A DNA stretch of 39,238 nt, taken from Desulfobacteraceae bacterium (lineage in GTDB: Bacteria; Desulfobacterota; Desulfobacteria; Desulfobacterales; SURF-7). The notes beneath the pieces are model-generated. The model searched no databases. It was not told the DNA's origin and saw only the letters and a program-made list of their open reading frames with translations. Shown piece after piece: positions 1 through 8,179 of the stretch. Each line of letters starts with the position of its first letter. The first letter of the stretch is position 1. The position numbers and the translations under genes were made by a program. The stretch is from the NCBI GenBank assembly GCA_003599865.1, contig QZKS01000089.1, positions 1 through 39,238 on the forward strand, in the 5' to 3' direction.

Positions 1-198
1 ACATCAAACAGCCAATTTTAACCGTAACAAAATGGCATACCCGACTGAAACCCCATGCCGGTCATATTTCCGGATTCATCGCTATGCCGTAATGGCATGA
101 TTCCTGAGTCACTTTCTAAGTTTTTCCCCCCGTTGCCGTCATTCCGAGGAGGTCAACCAATAGCGATGATAGATCATACAGCACTGCGTTTTGAAAGC
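1..198. other. Gene-free left edge
   Basis: No convincing reading frame, RNA gene or repeat was recognised here. The stretch ends at the -24/-12 promoter candidate that precedes the first small gene. The end of an upstream gene could lie outside the window. Confidence 0.5.
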
Positions 199-215
199 CT
201 GGCACAAAAATTGAG
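199..215 (+). promoter_or_regulatory. Candidate sigma-54 (-24/-12) promoter
   Basis: The sequence reads CTGGCAC-N5-TTGAG. The -24 element TGGCAC is perfect and the spacing to the -12 element is right, but the invariant GC of the -12 element is GA. It lies about 44 nt upstream of the CsbD-like ATG at 259 and could drive the small membrane-protein cluster. It is weaker than the sites at 14874 and 36133. Confidence 0.4.
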
Positions 216-258
216 TATATAAAGTTTACGCAACCAAAAATCAAACAAGAGGAAGACC

Positions 259-357
259 ATGAAATCAAGCACAAAAGACAAAGCGGAAGGCAAGATGCAT
301 CAGGTAAAAGGTAGTATCAAGGAGAGCGGCGGAAAAGCAGTCGGTAAAGGGGAATGA
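259..357 (+). CDS. CsbD-like mini-protein (32 aa)
   Basis: This encodes a 32-residue, very Lys/Gly-rich peptide. Its KAEGKMHQVKGSIKESGGK core matches the first repeat of CsbD-family stress proteins, which are usually 55-70 residues and intrinsically disordered. An AGAGGAAG-type ribosome site sits a few bases before the ATG. The frame stops where a full CsbD protein would continue into its second KGKxE repeat, so it is either a minimal form or a 3'-truncated copy. It heads a run of small stress-type genes about 55 nt before the next one. The function of CsbD is not established; it is a sigma-B general-stress member in Bacillus. Confidence 0.6.
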   Translation: MKSSTKDKAEGKMHQVKGSIKESGGKAVGKGE

Positions 358-412
358 GCGCTGTTGGGGAACTTACCTTGCAGATAAAAAGTAAATTTTT
401 ATGAGGTGAACC

Positions 413-748
413 ATGAAAATAAATTATTGGAAAGCTGACAAGGCTGAAGAAACCTCGGCAGAGTCAACCGGTTTCGAGAATGTCAAAACCATTATTGCTG
501 ATAAGTTGCATAATGCCGCTGAGATCTTAGGCGAAAAAGCAACAAATTTAGACGCGCCTTACGGCATGGCTCAGTACGGGAAACAGGCATCCGAATGGCT
601 GGATCAATCAGCGGATTACGTTCGGCAATTCGATTATGTACAGGCGGATAACAGGGTCCGGGAATACGTCGGGCAGAGGACGGGTCGCAGCCTCTTGATC
701 GCAGGAGGTGTCGGCCTGATTATCGGAGCCATTTTACGACGCAGGTAA
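413..748 (+). CDS. Small membrane-anchored protein, YqjD/DUF883-like
   Basis: This 111-aa protein has a long charged, helix-prone N-terminal part (about residues 10-90). It ends in one Gly-rich membrane segment (about 93-108) followed by a run of arginines. That layout, a soluble helical region and a C-terminal glycine-zipper anchor ending in basic residues, is typical of the YqjD/ElaB (DUF883) tail-anchored proteins that bind ribosomes in stationary-phase Escherichia coli. Sequence similarity is not strong enough to be sure of the family. The start has a GAGGTGA-type ribosome site. It lies 15 nt before a YqjE-like gene, as in the E. coli yqjD-yqjE order. Confidence 0.6.
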   Translation: MKINYWKADKAEETSAESTGFENVKTIIADKLHNAAEILGEKATNLDAPYGMAQYGKQASEWLDQSADYVRQFDYVQADNRVREYVGQRTGRSLLIAGGVGLIIGAILRRR

Positions 749-763
749 GGAGGTGGTTTTTCG

Positions 764-1120
764 ATGAACAACAAATTGGTAAACAGAGACAACATAACAC
801 AACGTGACTCCTTCAGTGAACTCTTAGGACAGCTTGCCAACAACTCAGCCACGGTGGTTCACGACGAAATTGAGCTGATGATCCAGGGAATTAGGGAGAA
901 GATGACGGCCGGCCGCAACGGAGTAATAACCGTGATGATAGGAGCAGGAATCGGTTTTGCCGCCTTCATGTGTCTTTGTGTTGTATTGATCATATGGCTC
1001 ACTTCTTATATGGCCCTGATTATGGCGTCCCTTGTCACTGGAGCTGCGCTTACTATACTTGGCGGCATGATTGCCTTTATCGGCTACAGGAAATTGAAAA
1101 AGTCGATGCATAACACATGA
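764..1120 (+). CDS. YqjE-like / phage-holin superfamily membrane protein
   Basis: The 118-aa protein has an N-terminal soluble helix (about residues 15-50) with the FSELLGQLANNSATVVHDEIELM pattern typical of YqjE and the putative holin-X family (Phage_holin_3_6, PF07332). Two membrane segments follow at about 53-79 and 81-107, with a basic C-terminus. Despite the family name, these chromosomal proteins are not part of a phage here, since no lysis or structural genes are nearby. In many proteobacteria they are stress-induced inner-membrane proteins beside DUF883 genes, as here. A GGAGGTGG ribosome site precedes the ATG, and the gene is closely packed with its neighbours. Confidence 0.75.
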   Translation: MNNKLVNRDNITQRDSFSELLGQLANNSATVVHDEIELMIQGIREKMTAGRNGVITVMIGAGIGFAAFMCLCVVLIIWLTSYMALIMASLVTGAALTILGGMIAFIGYRKLKKSMHNT

Positions 1121-1150
1121 CAGTGGAAATACTGAAAAGGAGACCTGAAA

Positions 1151-1618
1151 ATGGCTAAAAGAGTGCATTTAAGTAACGAAAAGGAAGCGGATGTCGAGCG
1201 CAGTTCCGACGATATTCGCCGGGATATAGCCAAAGAAAAAGAGAATATTTCCCAGAAAGTCGATCAGATCGGCGAGAGGATCAAAGAGAAGTTCGATTGG
1301 CACGAATATGTTAAGGAATCTCCATACTTGGCGATAGGGGTTGCTGCCGGCCTTGGTTATATCGGCTCAAGGATATTTATATCACGCCCCACTCCTATGG
1401 AACGAATCATGGACTCCATTGCCGGGGAAGTTCGTGGCTCACTCGGTGGCCTGAGTACAGGCCCCGGCCTGATCAAGTTGACCCTGCTGGGCATTGCCAC
1501 GAAGGTTGCCGCCGGATGGATTAAAAGTTCAACTTCGACAGAAGTGGTAAACAATGCCGCTGGTCCCCGACCACCGGCAGGACATGGTTCAACCGTTGGG
1601 CCGAGGGCAGGTAATTAA
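1151..1618 (+). CDS. DUF3618-like membrane protein
   Basis: The 155-aa protein begins with an acidic/basic amphipathic helix (about 16-48) carrying a DIRRDIAKEKENISQKVDQI stretch like the DUF3618 N-terminus. A membrane segment follows at about 58-77 and a second, weaker hydrophobic stretch at 105-124. The C-terminus is Pro/Gly-rich. It lies 30 nt after the YqjE-like gene with an AAGGAGA ribosome site, so it is probably co-transcribed. DUF3618 proteins commonly accompany YqjE/holin-X proteins in gene clusters; the molecular role is unknown. It is presumed to act at the inner membrane. Confidence 0.65.
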   Translation: MAKRVHLSNEKEADVERSSDDIRRDIAKEKENISQKVDQIGERIKEKFDWHEYVKESPYLAIGVAAGLGYIGSRIFISRPTPMERIMDSIAGEVRGSLGGLSTGPGLIKLTLLGIATKVAAGWIKSSTSTEVVNNAAGPRPPAGHGSTVGPRAGN

Positions 1619-1733
1619 ATTACCTGAACCAAAATTCCTCTTCCTGTCGGGAGGGGTTGGGGGAGGGAAAAAAGGGAGTTTTTGTTCAGACCCTATATAA
1701 CCATCAATGTTTAAATTTTACCAGGAGGATAAC

Positions 1734-2087
1734 ATGAATATGGAAAAAAATAATTACTATGGCGCCGAACAGAAAACTGCAAAAGAGTCCGGCAACGGTA
1801 GCGGTGATCAGACAATTTTTGAACGAGGTGCAGAGGCTTATGAGCAAGCGGGCCAGGCGGTAAGTGATGCATATGATAAAACATCTGAGAAGGTCGGCGA
1901 AACGTATGAGAAGGCCAGGAGTTATAGCAGTGATAATCCGGGCAAGACGATTCTTATCGCATTAGGGATCGGAGTAGGCCTGGGCCTTCTTTTGGGCGCA
2001 AGCACTCATCGTTCGGGTGTCAGCAGTCGGCTTGCCCGACCCGTGGTTAACGCGCTTTCCGACATCGCTCTGGAGTTTTGGCGTTAA
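1734..2087 (+). CDS. DUF883 (ElaB/YqjD)-type tail-anchored protein
   Basis: The 117-aa protein has a helical region of heptad-like EAYEQAGQAVSDAYDKT repeats (about 29-66). The Asn-Pro-Gly-Lys boundary that precedes the anchor in ElaB/YqjD follows, then a Gly-zipper membrane segment (71-89). I chose the ATG at 1734 rather than an in-frame ATG 27 nt upstream because a perfect AGGAGG lies 6 nt before it. Unlike typical family members it carries about 28 residues after the anchor, ending in NALSDIALEFWR. The DNA for this tail is repeated at 2460-2509. It may bind ribosomes or the membrane under stress, by analogy with E. coli YqjD. Confidence 0.7.
   Translation: MNMEKNNYYGAEQKTAKESGNGSGDQTIFERGAEAYEQAGQAVSDAYDKTSEKVGETYEKARSYSSDNPGKTILIALGIGVGLGLLLGASTHRSGVSSRLARPVVNALSDIALEFWR
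2038..2087 (+). repeat. 50-bp direct repeat, copy 1 (gene 3' end)
   Basis: These are the last 16 codons plus stop of the DUF883-type gene. They match 2460-2509 at 45 of 50 positions, with an offset of 422 bp. Confidence 0.9.
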
Positions 2088-2143
2088 CGCGATTTTTTTC
2101 CGGGAGGAGCCAGCCGTAAACCTGACAGAGAAAGGAGGTCATC

Positions 2144-2461
2144 ATGAACCACATCGACAAACACATACAAACCAAATGGGCCGGACTAAAGGCAGGAATA
2201 TCCGAACTTAGACGAAAGCCCGCACGCCCTGGATTTCAAGAAAGAGGCGAAGTCTTGCGCAACACCCAAGACCTGAACATGCCCATGGTTGAAATGTCCG
2301 GTAACGAGTACCCCACAGATCGGACACCCCAGGGAAAAAAGCGCGACAATGACTTTGTGGATACGCGTGCCAAGTATGTGCAGCGTCACCGGCTTTCCTG
2401 GACAGGGCTTTACGGAAAAGCACCGTGGCCACGTGAGCGGAAGCAATGGGAGAAAATTTGA
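2144..2461 (+). CDS. Hypothetical basic protein (105 aa)
   Basis: An excellent ribosome site (AAAGGAGG, 6 nt before the ATG) supports translation of this 105-aa, Lys/Arg-rich, Trp-containing soluble protein. It has no signal peptide, membrane segment or recognisable family motif. It lies exactly between the two copies of a 50-bp repeat: its stop codon TGA spans the first bases of copy 2 (2460). It may therefore have been placed here by the event that produced the repeat. It could be a small nucleic-acid-binding or stress protein, but nothing in the sequence assigns a function. Confidence 0.5.
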   Translation: MNHIDKHIQTKWAGLKAGISELRRKPARPGFQERGEVLRNTQDLNMPMVEMSGNEYPTDRTPQGKKRDNDFVDTRAKYVQRHRLSWTGLYGKAPWPRERKQWEKI

Positions 2462-2509
2462 CCCGTGGTTAACGCACTCTCCGACATTGCTCTGGAGTTT
2501 TTCCGTTAA
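2460..2509 (+). repeat. 50-bp direct repeat, copy 2 (headless paralog end)
   Basis: This is the second copy of the 3' end of the DUF883-type gene. It keeps the reading frame and stop codon of copy 1. Three of the five differences fall at third codon positions and are silent (GCG/GCA, CTT/CTC, ATC/ATT), and the other two change one Trp codon to Phe. This is the remnant of a second, once-translated paralog whose front part is gone. Confidence 0.75.
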
Positions 2510-2538
2510 ATTGGAGTTGCTGACAAAGGGGATCAGTC

Positions 2539-4653
2539 ATGGAAAAAGAAAAGACAACGCGCAGTTCAACAAAGCGCAAACAGGAAAAAGGCACGGCTCT
2601 CAAAAGTGGCTCACAACCGGCTGCCGGCGGCGAGCTGCACCAGGTCGCCGGCGGAGACCACCCCGCGCTCACCACGAACCAGGGCGTGGCAATCTCCGAT
2701 AATCAAAACTCCCTGAAGGCCAATCCGAGCGGCCCTACGCTTCTGGAGGATTTCATCCTTCGCGAAAAAATCACGCATTTCGATCACGAGCGTATCCCGG
2801 AGCGTATCGTTCACGCGCGAGGGACGGGAGTGCATGGGTTCTTCGAGCTGACCGCCTCATTGAAGAAATACACCACCGCCAGGATACTCACCGAAGTCGG
2901 TGAAAAGACACCCCTGTTTACCCGCATATCGACCGTCGCAGGCGGCGCGGGTTCCGTAGACACCCCGCGTGACGTACGCGGATTTGCCGTCAAGTTTTAT
3001 ACCAAGGAAGGCAACTGGGACCTGGTCGGCAACAACATACCGGTCTTCTTCATCCAGGATGCCATCAAGTTCCCCGACCTCGTACATGCCGTAAAAATGG
3101 AACCCGACCGCGGCTTTCCGCAAGCAGCAAGCGCCCACGACACCTTCTGGGATTTCATTTCGCTCACGCCGGAATCCATGCATATGGTGATGTGGATCAT
3201 GTCCGATCGCACCATCCCGCGTTCGCTGAGGATGACCGAGGGCTTCGGGGTGCATAGTTTCCGGCTCATTAACGATGCCGGCGAATCCACCTTCGTCAAA
3301 TTCCACTGGCGTCCCAAGCTCGGTTTGCAGTCTACCATTTGGGATGAAACCGTCAAAATTGCCGGCGCTGATCCGGACTTCCACCGCCGCGACATGTTCG
3401 AAGCCATCGAATCGGGCAATTTTCCCGAGTGGGAGTTTGCGGTTCAGCTTTTTACGCAGGAGGAAGCGGACAAGTTTCCGTTCGATCATCTGGACGCTAC
3501 CAAGCTGATTCCCGAAGAATTGGTGCCTTTGAAGGTGATCGGCCGCATGGTGCTGGATCGCTGGCCGGACAATTTTTTTGCTGAAACCGAACAGGTTGCC
3601 TACTGTCCCGGTAATATCGTACCGGGCATCGATTTTTCAAATGATCCACTGTTGCAAGGCCGTTTGTTTTCCTATATCGACACGCAGCTGTCGCGCCTGG
3701 GCTCACCCAATTTCCATCAGATCCCGATCAACGCACCCAAGTGCCCGTTCGGCAATCATCAACGCGACGGACACATGCAGATGGAACAACCGAAAGGCCG
3801 TGTGGCGTATGAGCCCAATTCCTTGTCTGAAGATTCACCACGCGAAACACCGGCCAAAGGTTTTAAATCCGCCGGAATAACCGAAACCGGAGAAAAAAGC
3901 CGTATCCGTGCCGAGAGCTTCGCCGACCATTACAGCCAGGCGCGGCAGTTTTATCTCAGCCAAACCGCCTATGAGCAGGCGCACATCGCTTCGGCGTTAG
4001 TGTTTGAGCTTTCCAAGGTCGAACATGTGCACGTGCGGGAGGCGATGGTCGGGCACCTGCGACATATCGATGAAGACCTTGCCGGGCGGGTTGCCAAGGG
4101 GCTTGCGTTGGAAAAGATGCCCGATGCGCCGTTGGCTGCAGCGTCCGTGCAGGAGATGGAACCTTCGGCCGCATTGCAGATCATCGGTAAAATGAAAGAT
4201 ACTCTCGAAGGGCGGGCGATCGGCATCCTGATCGCGGATGGTTCAGAAGGCGCAGCCATCAAAAAGATTAAAAAGGCCGCAACCGATGCGGGTGCTGCCG
4301 TGAAGATCGTCGCACCCAAGGTGGGCGGTGCGAAGCTTGCCGATGGTTCGATGCTGGCGGCTGACGGACAACTGGCCGGTACCCCTTCCGTGCTGTTTGA
4401 CGCCGTCGCCGTCATCCTCTCCGACGAAGGCGCAAAGGCACTTTCGAAAGAAAGTTCCGCGATCGATTTTGTGCGCGATGCGTTCGGTCATCTCAAGGCA
4501 ATCGCCGTCGACAAGGGTGGGCAGGCGCTATTGAAAACAGCGAATATCGGGCAAGACGCGGGCATCGTGAATGCCGACGACAAAGACGACTTTATTACCG
4601 CGGCCAAGACGCGCCAGTGGGACCGGGAAAAGTTTGTTCGAATGTTGGCCTGA
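2539..4653 (+). CDS. katE: Large-subunit (clade 2) catalase, HPII type
   Basis: This 704-aa haem catalase breaks down hydrogen peroxide to water and oxygen in the cytoplasm. The core (about 60-550) has the distal His92 (VHARG), Asn165 (GNNIPVFF) and the haem-ligand Tyr379 (RLFSYIDTQ). All three are offset by 36 from E. coli HPII His128, Asn201 and Tyr415. The C-terminal 150 residues form the DJ-1/PfpI-like domain that marks large-subunit catalases. The position equivalent to HPII His392, which cross-links to the haem-ligand Tyr, is Cys356, so that modification is probably absent. The N-terminal 60 residues are disordered and Lys-rich. Codon use is GC-rich compared with neighbouring small genes. 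In many bacteria katE belongs to the stationary-phase/general stress regulon, in line with its neighbours. Confidence 0.97.
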   Translation: MEKEKTTRSSTKRKQEKGTALKSGSQPAAGGELHQVAGGDHPALTTNQGVAISDNQNSLKANPSGPTLLEDFILREKITHFDHERIPERIVHARGTGVHGFFELTASLKKYTTARILTEVGEKTPLFTRISTVAGGAGSVDTPRDVRGFAVKFYTKEGNWDLVGNNIPVFFIQDAIKFPDLVHAVKMEPDRGFPQAASAHDTFWDFISLTPESMHMVMWIMSDRTIPRSLRMTEGFGVHSFRLINDAGESTFVKFHWRPKLGLQSTIWDETVKIAGADPDFHRRDMFEAIESGNFPEWEFAVQLFTQEEADKFPFDHLDATKLIPEELVPLKVIGRMVLDRWPDNFFAETEQVAYCPGNIVPGIDFSNDPLLQGRLFSYIDTQLSRLGSPNFHQIPINAPKCPFGNHQRDGHMQMEQPKGRVAYEPNSLSEDSPRETPAKGFKSAGITETGEKSRIRAESFADHYSQARQFYLSQTAYEQAHIASALVFELSKVEHVHVREAMVGHLRHIDEDLAGRVAKGLALEKMPDAPLAAASVQEMEPSAALQIIGKMKDTLEGRAIGILIADGSEGAAIKKIKKAATDAGAAVKIVAPKVGGAKLADGSMLAADGQLAGTPSVLFDAVAVILSDEGAKALSKESSAIDFVRDAFGHLKAIAVDKGGQALLKTANIGQDAGIVNADDKDDFITAAKTRQWDREKFVRMLA

Positions 4654-4719
4654 CCGATAGTTCCGTAAAGCTCCGGCGAAGGTCCAAACCCGTCAAATAA
4701 AAAAGTTTCTAAAAGTTGA

Positions 4720-5049
4720 TACCCAACCGCCCGTCTCGGAGCACCCAAGTCCATTTTACTGAAAATGGCATTTAACATCGCCGTTGATGCCTTAGCAGGT
4801 GCGCTGCCAATATTCGGAGATCTCTTTGATTTAGGCTGGAAAGCCAATCAGCGCAACGCTCGGATATTAGGGGATTACTTGGACAGCCCGCGGGAAACTT
4901 TGGATAGCAGCCGCCTGTTTGCATGGGTTCTTGTCGGGTCGCTTATTGGGCTCTTTATATTTGTCGGCCTGTTCCGTTTTTGGATAATAGTGAGCAGCAA
5001 TAATAAAAGATTGAAGCATAAATGGAGGATCGATTATGAAAAAACTTGA
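4720..5049 (+). pseudogene. 5'-truncated DUF4112 membrane protein gene
   Basis: From the ATG at 4765 a 94-aa product could be made. It has the DUF4112 C-terminal half: DALAGALPIFGDLFDLGWKAN, a membrane segment at about 53-75 and a basic end. Homology clearly continues upstream of that ATG. The 15 codons from 4720 read RLGAPKSILLKMAFN-like sequence, as in intact DUF4112 proteins, until an in-frame TGA at 4717-4719. No ribosome site precedes 4765, and the N-terminal half of the family, with its first Gly-rich DAxxGLIPGxGD repeat, is absent. I therefore read it as a remnant, although a shortened product cannot be excluded. Its end overlaps the next gene by 14 nt and contains that gene's ribosome site. 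Confidence 0.6.
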
Positions 5050-6868
5050 GGCTCAAGAAATTTATTTTGTATTTATCTTACTCCTGATTGGTTTATTAAC
5101 TGTAGGATGCGACGGCGACGGAGGAGGCGGAACTTGGGATACACCCATACCCATTGATATAGACCTGGTAAGTTCCACAGTCCCTGTTAATGGCTCCGCA
5201 GGGGTGCCGATAGGGAACAGACTCACAGTAACCTTTAGTGAGGCGATGGACCCCGCGACGATCAACACGACAACATTTACCTTAGAAGGGGCAACGGCTG
5301 TTGAAGGCACTGTGACCTACTCCGGCGTAACTGCTGTCTTTACACCGACAAGCAATCTCGCACTCATAACCACCTATACCGCCACGGTTACCACCGGGGC
5401 CAAAAACCTGGACGGCAATCCACTGGCAAATGACTATGTCTGGACCTTTACCACCGGTGCGGCACCGGACACTACCGCGCCCACCGTGTCGCTCACAAAC
5501 CCAGCCGAAGCTGCCACAGGCGTCGCAACCAACAAGAAAATCGCCGCAACCTTCACTGAGGCGATGGACCCACTGACGATCAACACGACAACATTTACCT
5601 TGTATCAGGGGGCAACTCCTGTTTCAGGCACAGTGGACTACGCCGGCGTAACTGCTGTCTTTACACCGGCAAGCAATCTCGCACCCATAACCACCTATAC
5701 CGCCACGATCAGCACCGGGGAAACTGACCTGGCCGGCAATGAACTGTCAGATCACTATGTCTGGACCTTTACCACCGGTGCGGCTACGGATACCACCGCG
5801 CCCACTGTGACTCTACTGAACCCTGATGATGGTGACATAGGTGTGTGTATCAACAAGACAATTTCTGTAACCTTCAGCGAGGTGATGGACTCCTTAACGA
5901 TCAACACGGCCACCTTTACGGTGAAAAAAACCGCTGGCGCGCTTGTGACGGGGGTAGTGGAATACGATCCGGTGACGAATGTCGCAACTCTTAATCCGAC
6001 ACTCAATCTTGCGGCTAACACTTCGTATACCGCCACGATCTCAACCGGGGCAGAGGATCTGGCCGTCAACGCCTTGGCAGTTAACGAAGTATGGACCTTT
6101 ACAACGGGCGCTACGACTTGTACCTCGCCCGTAGCCCTCGGCGCGGCCGCACCGTTCGGAGGTTTCGGGGGTGGGGCCGGGGTGACCAACGAGGGGACGC
6201 TTACCATCGTAAATGGGGATCTCGGGACCACAGGTGTTTCGACCACGGTAACCGGATTCCAGGATTCGGTAGGCGACGTTTATACGATAACGCTGCTCAA
6301 TGACGGAATGGTGAACGGTAGAATCTACACGGATGCCCCGCCTCCGGGGGGCGCGGGTGTGGGCGGAAATGCGGAAACAAAGGTAATCGCGGACGCTGCC
6401 GCAGCCGATGCGCTCATCGCGTTTAATAATCTCTCTCCGGCATCGCTGCCGGGAGGTGCGGATATCGGCAACAATCTGGGCGGTCTTACGGTTGCTCCGG
6501 GCATCTACCTGGCGCCGGGAGCCGGTGAATACCTCCTGACGGGATCGGATCTTACCCTCGACGCTCAGGGGGATGCAAATGCGGTTTGGGTATTCCAGGC
6601 GCCGGCTTCACTCACGATCGGCGTCCCGGGATTCCCGCGCAGCATTACCCTGATCAACGGCGCCCAGGCCAAGAACGTGTTCTGGTACGTGGGGAGCGCC
6701 GCACGCATTGAAGATCAATGCAACATGGTGGGAACCATCATTGCCAGCGCCGGTGTTACGATTTCGACCAGCGGTCAGGCGCTAATGACGACGTTGGACG
6801 GACGAGCGCTGGGCCTGTATGCTTCGGTGACCATGGTGAACACCTTAGTTAACGTGCCTGCACCCTAA
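5036..6868 (+). CDS. Lipoprotein with three Big_5 repeats and ice-binding-like (DUF3494) domain
   Basis: The 610-aa product starts with a lipoprotein signal (lipobox LTVGC, Cys25) and a Gly/Asp linker. Three Ig-like Big_5 domains follow, at about 45-143, 144-250 and 251-358, each with an AMDPxTINTTTFTL-type strand and ending YVWTFTTG. A DUF3494 beta-solenoid follows at about 361-605, with GDLGTT, NNLGGLTVAPGIY and NVFWYVGSAA blocks. DUF3494 is the ice-binding-protein fold, but many members in non-polar bacteria are surface adhesins, so ice binding should not be assumed. The protein is probably outer-membrane anchored. Repeats 1 and 2 are almost identical at DNA level (period 321 nt), which points to recent tandem duplication. 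A GGAGG ribosome site lies 8 nt before the ATG. Confidence 0.85.
   Translation: MKKLEAQEIYFVFILLLIGLLTVGCDGDGGGGTWDTPIPIDIDLVSSTVPVNGSAGVPIGNRLTVTFSEAMDPATINTTTFTLEGATAVEGTVTYSGVTAVFTPTSNLALITTYTATVTTGAKNLDGNPLANDYVWTFTTGAAPDTTAPTVSLTNPAEAATGVATNKKIAATFTEAMDPLTINTTTFTLYQGATPVSGTVDYAGVTAVFTPASNLAPITTYTATISTGETDLAGNELSDHYVWTFTTGAATDTTAPTVTLLNPDDGDIGVCINKTISVTFSEVMDSLTINTATFTVKKTAGALVTGVVEYDPVTNVATLNPTLNLAANTSYTATISTGAEDLAVNALAVNEVWTFTTGATTCTSPVALGAAAPFGGFGGGAGVTNEGTLTIVNGDLGTTGVSTTVTGFQDSVGDVYTITLLNDGMVNGRIYTDAPPPGGAGVGGNAETKVIADAAAADALIAFNNLSPASLPGGADIGNNLGGLTVAPGIYLAPGAGEYLLTGSDLTLDAQGDANAVWVFQAPASLTIGVPGFPRSITLINGAQAKNVFWYVGSAARIEDQCNMVGTIIASAGVTISTSGQALMTTLDGRALGLYASVTMVNTLVNVPAP
5324..5770 (+). 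repeat. Near-identical Big_5 coding repeat (period 321 nt)
   Basis: The stretch beginning GGCGTAACTGCTGTCTTTAC at 5324 recurs at 5645 with only a few differences over some 75 nt. GATCAACACGACAACATTTA also recurs at 5260 and 5579. This shows recent duplication of domains 1 and 2; domain 3 is more diverged. Confidence 0.8.
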
Positions 6869-6894
6869 TGTCCGGGTATATTCGGCGTGAAAGT

Positions 6895-6928
6895 CGATCT
6901 TCCCCCTGTCAGAATAGGGGGAAGATCG
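6895..6928. terminator. Perfect 13-bp hairpin after lipoprotein gene
   Basis: CGATCTTCCCCCT (6895-6907) pairs perfectly with AGGGGGAAGATCG (6916-6928) around an 8-nt loop, 26 nt after the stop codon. There is no T-run, so it is either a transcript-stabilising 3' hairpin or a factor-assisted terminator rather than a classic intrinsic one. Confidence 0.5.
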
Positions 6929-7014
6929 GAGAGCATCAGATGGTAACGCAGGTGAGAAGGCTCAGCAAATATGAAAGCGCTGAATTCCACGGTTCGAATA
7001 GCCGATGGAGCCGT

Positions 7015-7020
7015 TATAAT
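7015..7020 (+). promoter_or_regulatory. Possible -10 box upstream of OmpA gene
   Basis: A perfect TATAAT lies 74 nt before the OmpA-family start. The -35 region is poor (GTTCGA at 17-nt spacing). A short inverted repeat AAACCG-N6-CGGTTT follows in the presumed leader at about 7046-7063. Confidence 0.3.
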
Positions 7021-7093
7021 CTTAATCAGAAAATTTTATGGCCGCAAACCGGTTGGACGGTTTAGCGTTTATATCTTTTAAAGGAGGTTCCAG

Positions 7094-8173
7094 ATGAAAA
7101 AAATATTTTTAATGGCCCCTGTTATAAAAACAGCGATGGTTTTGTTCGCCCTTGTTTTTCTCTTTCCCTTGTCTGCCCGTTCCGAGATAAGGGCAGGAAG
7201 TTTTGAAGTGAATCCGTTTGCGGGTTACAATTTCTTCGAAAGCCGGCAGAATCTGGAAAACGATTTTGTGTTAGGCGGACGGGTTGGCTTTAATTTTACG
7301 AAGAATTTCGGTATTGAAGCCGTCGGAGAATATATCGGAACCGGCGTTGACGACAAAACAACACCGTGGGCCAAGGAAGGACAGTTCACAAGTCCTATTG
7401 ATGACGTGGATATTACCTTTTATCATCTCGATCTCGTCTATCACTTTTTACCGGAAGGTAATTTTAATCCCTTCGTGGCTGCTGGCTACGGATACGCCCA
7501 CTATAGTCCGGAGATAAATAGCAGGGACATGGCCATTATTAATTTTGGTTTAGGAGCAAAGTACTGGCTGAAGAAGGATGTCGCATTAAGATTCGATCTC
7601 AGGGATCATGTGGTTTACGATGAGACAATCCACAATATTGAAGCTACCATAGGAATAGTCTTTGCGTTCGGTGGCAAGGAAAAGCCCGAACCGGCCCCTG
7701 TTGCCAGGTTTGAAACAAAACCCGAAGCGAATGTCGGTGAGTCGATAGTTATCCTTGCGGCTGAGCCGAATGTCGAGGAGAAGGTCAAGGTCGCCGTAGT
7801 TGAGCCGAAGACCATTATCCTGGCGTTTGAGGACGTACATTTTGATTTCGATAAGTCGATACTCACGCCGGAAGCACAGGTGATACTTAAAAGGAGCATC
7901 CAACGGATTAAAGACAACCCTGACGCCAAAATTCGTATCGCAGGGTATACCTCTGCTTCCGGTTCTGAAGAATACAACCAGAAGTTGAGCGAAAGAAGAG
8001 CAAAGGCTGTCTATGATTATCTCACAAATGAAGAACTCGTTCCATCGGAGAAGCTTGCCACAATAGGATATGGCGAGAGATCACCGGCAATGTATGAGCC
8101 TATACCGAAGAATTTATACTCATCGGAAGCAAAGACTAACATGAGAGTTCTTTTTGAAGTAGTAGCGAAGTGA
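7094..8173 (+). CDS. OmpA-family outer membrane protein
   Basis: The 359-aa protein has a signal peptide (cleavage near residue 30, after SARS). An eight-stranded OmpA-like beta-barrel follows at about 31-195 (FEVNPFAGYNFFES; alternating hydrophobic strands), then a Pro/Glu-rich linker, and a C-terminal OmpA/MotB-type peptidoglycan-binding domain at about 240-357. That domain shows FDFDKSILTPEA and the NQKLSERRAKAVYDYL helix containing the Asn and Arg residues of the family. It ties the outer membrane to the cell wall. A strong AAAGGAGG ribosome site lies 7 nt before the ATG. It sits among other envelope-stress genes, and it may have its own promoter in the 225-nt gap upstream. Confidence 0.92.
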   Translation: MKKIFLMAPVIKTAMVLFALVFLFPLSARSEIRAGSFEVNPFAGYNFFESRQNLENDFVLGGRVGFNFTKNFGIEAVGEYIGTGVDDKTTPWAKEGQFTSPIDDVDITFYHLDLVYHFLPEGNFNPFVAAGYGYAHYSPEINSRDMAIINFGLGAKYWLKKDVALRFDLRDHVVYDETIHNIEATIGIVFAFGGKEKPEPAPVARFETKPEANVGESIVILAAEPNVEEKVKVAVVEPKTIILAFEDVHFDFDKSILTPEAQVILKRSIQRIKDNPDAKIRIAGYTSASGSEEYNQKLSERRAKAVYDYLTNEELVPSEKLATIGYGERSPAMYEPIPKNLYSSEAKTNMRVLFEVVAK

Positions 8174-8179
8174 AAACGC

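Noticed and set aside
764-1120. Prophage holin
   Set aside because: The superfamily name suggests phage, but no endolysin, spanin, structural or integrase genes are present, and the neighbours are YqjD/DUF3618-type chromosomal proteins.
6868-7065. 65-codon + strand frame starting with a TAATG overlap
   Set aside because: Its first codons lie in a perfect hairpin, composition is not protein-like, and the frame has no family resemblance. The leader and promoter of the OmpA gene explain the region better.
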